DNA of 64,000 nucleotides, from the NCBI GenBank assembly GCA_034436755.1, contig DAOTVB010000201.1, positions 186,001 to 250,000 on the forward strand. Direction: 5' to 3'. Every line of letters starts with the position of its first letter. The first letter of the stretch is position 1. Position numbers and translations under genes: made by a program. This DNA comes from CAKZQX01 sp034436755. GTDB taxonomy: Bacteria > Chloroflexota > Chloroflexia > Chloroflexales > Chloroflexaceae. Of this stretch, positions 59,400 to 64,000 are shown piece after piece. The notes under the pieces were generated by a model. The model did no database searches. It saw only the letters and a program-made list of their open reading frames with translations, and was not told the DNA's origin.

Positions 59400-60594
59400 T
59401 TAATGCTTCCTCTCTAGCCGACAAGAGAGCGTAGACGCAATCCGCAACGTGAGCTGTCAGCAAGGGTGGTACAGCGTTACCTATTTGTTTAGCAATCTCA
59501 ATTTTCGACCCGGCAAAACGGAACGAGTCAGGAAATGTCTGAAGCCGTGCAGCTTCACGATGGGTGATTGGTCTATGCTGCAAAGGGTGCAAATAACGAC
59601 CCTTTTCAGGCTTGAAAAACTCAGTCCTAATCGTAAAGGAGGGCTTGTCCCACCATAGTCGCCCAAAAAGGTCCGTCCCCCCCGATGTCTTCCTGATCCA
59701 GCAATCAGGGGTTAACTCGGGTGCCAGACGTTGAAGATCAAAACGATTCATTCCCTCGTCGGGTATTGCTTTATAACGTGCTATGCTTTTTGCTGTCGGA
59801 TTTCGCCCAAAATGTAAATCATACGGCGGTGATGCATCCCTGATTTCTGTACCGACAGGTGGAGCAAGGTCAGCAATTGCATCTCGCACAGTACGCCATG
59901 GCTTTGGATCAAGAATGTACTCACTATTTTCCCTAAAAAGAGGGCGAGTGTATTTAATCTTTGGATCTATGTGTGTTTTTTTAGGCGGGAAAACCATCAC
60001 AGGATCGACAAATTTACACCCGATGATGAAGGCACGATATCTCCTCTGAGGAACACCATAATCTGCAGAACAGAGAGTTTTAGCAGCCAGTTTGAATCCA
60101 AGCTTGCTTGCTTCTTCGTGTATTTCTTGATACTCAGCCGAGTCTAGCAGTTGTGGGACGTTTTCCATGACAAACATCTCAGCGCCTGAACGCTGGACGA
60201 CTTCGAGATATGGCCGCCATAGCTGTTTCCTTACGTCATTGCCTTTATTCTTGTTCAATAAACTAAAGCCCTGGCAGGGTGGGCCACCAATTACAACATC
60301 TGCCTGGGGTATTTCCATGTGTAAGTCTTCAAGTACCGCAACAATATCACCAGAGATACAATGGTTGCCAAAGTTAAGATTGTAGGTGTCAACTGCGTAC
60401 CTGTTATTATCACTGGCCCAGACGGGAATAAAATTGTGACCAAAGGCCTGTGTAAAGCCTAGTGTTAGCCCACCTGCACCAGCAAACAAATCTATAATCT
60501 TGAAGGGACGCTCGTATGCCAAAAATCCTGCTTGACGTGCGAAGAAGATTGCCTCGGCATCGGCACAAATGGAGATAGTGTCCCTGGCCTGCAT
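59338..60594 (-). CDS. DNA (cytosine-5-)-methyltransferase (Dcm-like)
   Basis: A 418-residue C5 methyltransferase. Motif I IIDLFAGAGGLTLGFTQAFG, motif IV VVIGGPPCQGFSLLNKNK with catalytic Cys, motif VI FVMENVPQLL, motif VIII DYGVPQRRYRAFIIG, then REAARLQTFPDSFRFAG and QIGNAVPPLL. The target-recognition region lies roughly between residues 210 and 340. ATG 60594 is chosen, with GTGAGG upstream; a GTG at 60609 is the alternative. GC is clearly lower than in the flanking OsmC gene, suggesting transfer. With vsr and the HNH gene it forms a restriction-modification and repair cassette flanked by OsmC repeats. Confidence 0.95.
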   Translation of the reverse strand: MQARDTISICADAEAIFFARQAGFLAYERPFKIIDLFAGAGGLTLGFTQAFGHNFIPVWASDNNRYAVDTYNLNFGNHCISGDIVAVLEDLHMEIPQADVVIGGPPCQGFSLLNKNKGNDVRKQLWRPYLEVVQRSGAEMFVMENVPQLLDSAEYQEIHEEASKLGFKLAAKTLCSADYGVPQRRYRAFIIGCKFVDPVMVFPPKKTHIDPKIKYTRPLFRENSEYILDPKPWRTVRDAIADLAPPVGTEIRDASPPYDLHFGRNPTAKSIARYKAIPDEGMNRFDLQRLAPELTPDCWIRKTSGGTDLFGRLWWDKPSFTIRTEFFKPEKGRYLHPLQHRPITHREAARLQTFPDSFRFAGSKIEIAKQIGNAVPPLLTAHVADCVYALLSAREEALNARQVHDTRAEPYYVACQES

Positions 60595-60806
60595 ATACCG
60601 TTTCCTCACAATTGCCGGATGAGATGGATAAGATCATCGACCTTACACTAACATATGTGCCATAGCCTATAGCAAAATTTTAACTCTGTCAAACTGTTGG
60701 CGGCAATATCTCCCATATAACATACAGTATAGCATACTGCAACCTATACCGGCAGCTACTTCCACCGCCGCCGCATCTCCACCGGGTGCGCCACCATCTT
60801 CGCGCA

Positions 60807-61207
60807 GTCACCGACTCATCGGCGGCGCTGGCGGGGCACGACCTTGGCCCAACCGCGCCCGAGCTGCTGTTGAGCGCGCTGGCGAGTTGCCTGGCGCATA
60901 CCTTCCTGATCGCCGCTGTCAACGAGGGCATAACGTACGAGATGCTTGAGGTTGAGGTGCGCGGCACGCTTGATTTCCGGGGCATCCTGGAGGTCTCGAC
61001 CGACGCGCCGGTTGCGCCGCAGAATATCACCTACGAGGCGCGTATGGCGGTCAACGCCGGGGCCGAGCAACTGACGCGGCTCCAGTTCGAGGTCGAGCGG
61101 CTCTGTCCGGTGCTGCAGGCGCTGACGCAGCCGCTGGCGGTGAAAGGCCGGAGTGTGCGGCAGTAGGGGGCAAGAACCGAGAACCGAGGAACTGAGAACC
61201 GGATGCA
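60807..61207. repeat. Right copy of the 401-bp direct repeat; truncated OsmC gene
   Basis: Encodes OsmC residues from VTDSSAALAGHDLG to the stop at 61164-61166 in an intact frame, but without the N-terminal 55 residues or a proper start. It differs from the left copy mainly after position 183; most changes are silent, with F/L, E/A and I/S replacements near the end. It is probably a non-functional fragment. Confidence 0.88.
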
Positions 61208-61248
61208 TCGGACGCCTGGCTATCGCACAATGTTTTAGTTCTTTTTAA

Positions 61249-61575
61249 TTATGGTTTTGTTTTATGAATTATATCCAGGCATTTACTCAAATGTTCTTGT
61301 TGTGATAAATGTGTTAGCGGTTCTACTATATCCCAGTTTGTTTCACGCGTATTAATCCCGGTTGTTCGTCCTGTTAAGCCCACCATTGAACTAGAATGAG
61401 TTACACCTTTTACATTAAGCATTGAGATAATGTTGCGTATTTTCATTAGTACAGAAGATGTAGATCGCCCTGTTAAAGTGCAGATAAATTCTACACCTCC
61501 TAGATCTTCTGCACTATAGATGGCTGCATATGCACAGAGTATTATCTCATCTTCAGTGTAGTATTTTCTTGGCAT
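61249..61575 (-). CDS. Small protein of unknown function (108 aa), A/T-rich
   Basis: A 108-residue protein beginning MPRKYYTEDEIILCAYAAIYSAEDLGG, with RSTSSVLMKIRNIISMLNVKGV in the middle. The pattern hints at a small helical, possibly DNA-binding protein, but I cannot name a family. Its low GC matches the neighbouring restriction-modification cassette and not the host genes, so it probably arrived with it. The ATG at 61575 has no good ribosome-binding site; the frame is open to 61629. Confidence 0.55.
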   Translation of the reverse strand: MPRKYYTEDEIILCAYAAIYSAEDLGGVEFICTLTGRSTSSVLMKIRNIISMLNVKGVTHSSSMVGLTGRTTGINTRETNWDIVEPLTHLSQQEHLSKCLDIIHKTKP

Positions 61576-61746
61576 GATAGCTTTATAATTTACGGAGGAG
61601 ATGCAAGAGACAATATACACCTTACACAATCATACCATCTTTGGTATACTTCTGCAACAGTGGAACCTTCATTTAACCAGCACGCGTTCCTTCCCGGTAA
61701 ACCCCACCTGCCGCTCCATCACCACCGGGCAGGCGGGTCGGGCAGG

Positions 61747-62238
61747 TCATACTGAGGTAATTGCCGTTGCCAGCCAGGAGAGCGCCGGTTCCTTCTCGGT
61801 GAAGATTTTGTACTGGAAATTCCTCGCGGGCCGGTTTCGCAGCGCTTTATCGGTGAGGACACGCGTAAAGTATCCGGAGAAGTGGATCGAGACCAGCGGG
61901 GCAATACAGCCCTGGAAGTTCTCTTTTTCCCTTAGAATAGCCGACAGACGTTGCCGGCCCTCGTCGGTAATTGCCGGGTTGATAATATTCAGGTGCAGCC
62001 CGCTGTACTTCATCGCTACCCCGCGATAGGATATATTGTGCAGCGCCAGATAGGGCTGACCGGCCGCCCATGTCTGGATCGTGTTGAGCGCCAGTTCGGC
62101 CCAGTCGTTGATAATACCGCGCGAGATATCGAAGATATCGTACACAACAATCCGCCGGGAGGCATACCAGCAACGGTGCAGATGCGGCGATATCTCATCA
62201 ACAGCGTCAGGGGTGTTGATGTTTAACTCTGTGGGCAT
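61747..62238 (-). CDS. Protein of unknown function (163 aa)
   Basis: A 163-residue soluble protein (MPTELNINTPDAVDEISPHLHRCWYASRRIVVYDIFDISRGII ... FQYKIFTEKEPALSWLATAI). Its alternating strand/helix layout and the ending KIFTEKEPALSWL resemble SpoIIAA/STAS-like proteins of the lipid-binding type, but this is a weak impression. ATG 62238 has GGAGGAG about eight bases upstream. It is 71 bases downstream of the glycerophosphodiesterase gene on the same strand, and may share its transcript. Confidence 0.68.
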   Translation of the reverse strand: MPTELNINTPDAVDEISPHLHRCWYASRRIVVYDIFDISRGIINDWAELALNTIQTWAAGQPYLALHNISYRGVAMKYSGLHLNIINPAITDEGRQRLSAILREKENFQGCIAPLVSIHFSGYFTRVLTDKALRNRPARNFQYKIFTEKEPALSWLATAITSV

Positions 62239-62309
62239 CAAGGTACTCCTCCATTATTCCATGTATGCGCATAACGACGTCGGGTCAGACATACGCTGTT
62301 CGCTCTTCG

Positions 62310-63053
62310 CTACAGCGCCTGCAACACGCTGTCCGGGTTATCCGTGATAATGCCATGCACGCCTAACCTGTGCAGTTCGGCGGCCCGCGCCGGGTTGTTG
62401 ACGGTCCAGACATTGACGAGGGTGTTGCGTCGGCGGCACCACTCGATCAGCTCTTCCGTTACATACTCATGGTACGGATGGTAAGCCTCGTACGGTGCAT
62501 CATCCGGCAGCGTGGTGGGCATATCCTCATACAGGTAGCCGGTGGGAATATCCGGCATAAGCGCTCTGAACCGCACCAGCGTGGGTGGGTTAAATGACGA
62601 CAGCAACACCCGCTGCTGCATGTTGTGGCGCTTGATGCAGGCGACAACAAGCTCTTCAATGCCGTCTGTATCAGGTGTATTCGCTTTGATCTCGATATTA
62701 ATAAACAGCCGCCGGCCGACGGCTTCAAAGACCTCATCCAGCGTCGGGATCTGCACACCGGCAAACGCCGGCCCAAACCAGCTTCCCGCATCCAGGGCTT
62801 TTAACTCGCGCAGGGATAGTGCGGCAACCGGGCCGCTGCCATTGGTGCTTGCGTCAACGGTAAAGTCGTGGATGACCACCGGATAGCCGTCATGCGAACG
62901 ATGCACATCAAGCTCAATGCCATGCGCTCCCTGGTCGGCGGCAAGCTCAAATGCGGGGATCGTATTCATGGGTGCATACGCTTTTGCTCCCCGGTGTCCA
63001 TACACCAGCGGACTATTGGCATACATTGCGTCGATAATACGTTGAGCGGTCAA
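62310..63053 (-). CDS. Glycerophosphodiester phosphodiesterase
   Basis: A 247-residue cytoplasmic (UgpQ-like) enzyme that cleaves glycerophosphodiesters to glycerol-3-phosphate and an alcohol. Catalytic motifs: VYGHRGAKAYAPMNTIPAFELAADQGAHGIELDVHRSHDGYPVVIHD (HR..A.ENT-like, ELD, HD), then INIEIK, LLSSFNP and VNVWTVNNP with GVHGIITDNPD near the end. In the first motif Met replaces the usual Glu (APMNT for APENT), which may lower or alter activity. The start is TTG at 63053, with AAAGGAG upstream; ATG 63026 is possible. Confidence 0.92.
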   Translation of the reverse strand: MTAQRIIDAMYANSPLVYGHRGAKAYAPMNTIPAFELAADQGAHGIELDVHRSHDGYPVVIHDFTVDASTNGSGPVAALSLRELKALDAGSWFGPAFAGVQIPTLDEVFEAVGRRLFINIEIKANTPDTDGIEELVVACIKRHNMQQRVLLSSFNPPTLVRFRALMPDIPTGYLYEDMPTTLPDDAPYEAYHPYHEYVTEELIEWCRRRNTLVNVWTVNNPARAAELHRLGVHGIITDNPDSVLQAL

Positions 63054-63116
63054 TCTGCTGCTCCTTTAATACTGATTTATTATCATAGCCACAGAGAACA
63101 CCGAGAACGCAGAGAT

Positions 63117-63168
63117 AATGAACGGGAATGTGCCGCCGTTACACCCATTGTACCCGTTCCCGTTCATT
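63117..63168. terminator. Inverted repeat between the TPR gene and the phosphodiesterase gene
   Basis: 12-bp perfect arms AATGAACGGGAA (63117-63128) and TTCCCGTTCATT (63157-63168), 28-base spacer, located just downstream of the minus-strand TPR gene. No T-run, so a terminator role is only possible. Confidence 0.35.
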
Positions 63169-63200
63169 GCTGATTTGATGGCAACCTGGTATAAGCTCCA

Positions 63201-64000
63201 TCAACTCGGCTGATACTTTACCAGCCGCTGCAGATCCCAGCGTGTTTCCAATGCTTCAAATAAACTACGGGCCTGCGCCAGATGCCGCCGCCGCTCTGGA
63301 TGATCCAGCGGCAGATGCCGCCCGATCTCGAAGTGAGCGCGCGCCAGCGCATAGGGGGTTTGCATCTCGTGGGCAATCGTGAGCACCTCTTCCCAGATTG
63401 CCCGCGCCATCCGCTCATTCCCGCAGAGCCATTCGTAGAGCCCGGCAAAAACGAGCATATGCCCCCGCCCCGCCGGAAAGAGTTCTGCGTATGCCCGTAC
63501 CCGGCGGATGGCTTCGGTGGCGTAGGTGCGGTACAACGGCGCATGCTCCGGCTCGCTCTCCCAGAACCCCATGGCGACCTCGGCGGTGTTTGAAATCGAG
63601 AACATATCGTGGGCGGTTGGCGACTGGATTAACATAATCTCTTCGACCGCATGCGGTAAACTGGCGCGCGCCTGTTCAACCGTGCCATTGCGCCAGTAGG
63701 CCATTGCCAGATAGGTCCAGCGGGTACTGCCCGTCCGGGCAATCGAGTCGATCAGGCGGGCGCGTTCCTCAAAGGTCACGACGGCCGTAACGGTCTGGCC
63801 TAAGGTGGCCTGCATTTGCCCGATGCCGGCCAGGGCGCGAATTTTGCCGATCACGGCGTTGGCCTGCTGAGCAGCGGCATACTCCTGCTCCCGGATGTGC
63901 AGGCCGGTGACGAAGTGGCCCTGCCACTCCTCGGCGGCGGCCCGGTTCATCAGGGCGGCGCGCCAGCGGACAAAGTCGCCAAACTCCTGATACAATCGGG
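63201..64000 (-). CDS. TPR-like protein, C-terminal part only
   Basis: The frame is open to the window edge, so the N-terminus is missing; at least 266 residues are visible. It is made of helical TPR-type repeats (AAEEWQGHFVTGLHIREQEYAAAQQANAVIGKIRALAGIG, WTYLAMAYWRNGTVEQARASLPHAVEEI, ALARAHFEIGRHLPLDHPERRRHLAQARSLFEAL). The ending is like the C-terminal TPR region of large AAA/LuxR- or cyclase-type regulators (ARSLFEALETRWDLQRL). The output domain is outside the window. Confidence 0.75.
   Translation of the reverse strand, partial: RLYQEFGDFVRWRAALMNRAAAEEWQGHFVTGLHIREQEYAAAQQANAVIGKIRALAGIGQMQATLGQTVTAVVTFEERARLIDSIARTGSTRWTYLAMAYWRNGTVEQARASLPHAVEEIMLIQSPTAHDMFSISNTAEVAMGFWESEPEHAPLYRTYATEAIRRVRAYAELFPAGRGHMLVFAGLYEWLCGNERMARAIWEEVLTIAHEMQTPYALARAHFEIGRHLPLDHPERRRHLAQARSLFEALETRWDLQRLVKYQPS

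Noticed and set aside
1..64000. tRNA, rRNA or known riboswitch genes.
   Set aside because: No cloverleaf, rRNA core sequence or riboswitch consensus was recognised in any intergenic stretch by eye; a covariance search would be needed to exclude them fully.

Overview
The window looks like chromosomal DNA of a Chloroflexota bacterium, probably class Chloroflexia (Roseiflexus/Kouleothrix-like). This is inferred from gene content, not from a marker-gene comparison. The supporting signs are moderately high GC, a SpoVS/RNase Y pair without other sporulation genes, many PAS/GAF sensor kinases, RsbU/RsbW/STAS partner-switch proteins, lipoproteins with TPT-rich linkers, and intergenic regions full of short repeats. 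No tRNA, rRNA or CRISPR array was seen.

Layout. 1-2652: tail of an unknown gene, then a C5 methyltransferase with an ApaLI-like restriction enzyme. 2799-7160 (minus): gyrB interrupted by a 482-residue HNH intein, then a membrane protein. 8009-12340: a CydD/CydC-type heterodimeric ABC exporter in which both ATPase domains carry a long charged insertion. 12496-22591: a PAS histidine kinase with its response regulator, a lone PAS protein, three small unknown proteins, a GAF kinase and a hybrid kinase. 23304-23753: a tetraheme lipoprotein. 23811-27970 (minus): a partner-switch operon of STAS protein, RsbW-STAS fusion and GAF-SpoIIE phosphatase. 28572-32389: HEAT-repeat protein, membrane protein and PP2C phosphatase. 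32621-37762: mutL followed by a decayed zone (four-helix protein, Rpn remnant, a membrane glycosyltransferase-like gene with an in-frame stop, a PAS remnant). 37808-46058: housekeeping and metabolic genes (kinase-like/AAA fusion, nfo, esterase, inositol monophosphatase, radical SAM protein, rimI) and two lipoproteins. 46543-49328: rny, spoVS and a DUF402 protein. 49490-57400: a signalling cluster of cNMP/CBS/DUF294 protein, small membrane protein, symporter-histidine kinase, receiver, and a degenerate kinase fused to a DnaQ-type exonuclease. 57554-61207: an OsmC gene whose 3' part is duplicated on the far side of an HNH-Vsr-C5 methyltransferase cassette. 61249-64000 (minus): two unknown proteins, a glycerophosphodiesterase and the end of a TPR protein.

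The most notable non-coding signals are three repeat classes. (1) An element of about 197 bp with 16-bp terminal inverted repeats and nested hairpins, in which the innermost stem changes sequence on both arms and so keeps pairing. (2) Degenerate 7-bp tandem arrays at many gene borders; one is in frame inside mutL and another runs into an esterase start codon. (3) Scattered 7-3-7 hairpins (7-bp stem, 3-nt loop). Among proteins, the most unusual are the kinase-exonuclease fusion and its cluster, the paired insertions in the CydDC ATPases, and the gyrB intein with its repeat-rich region.
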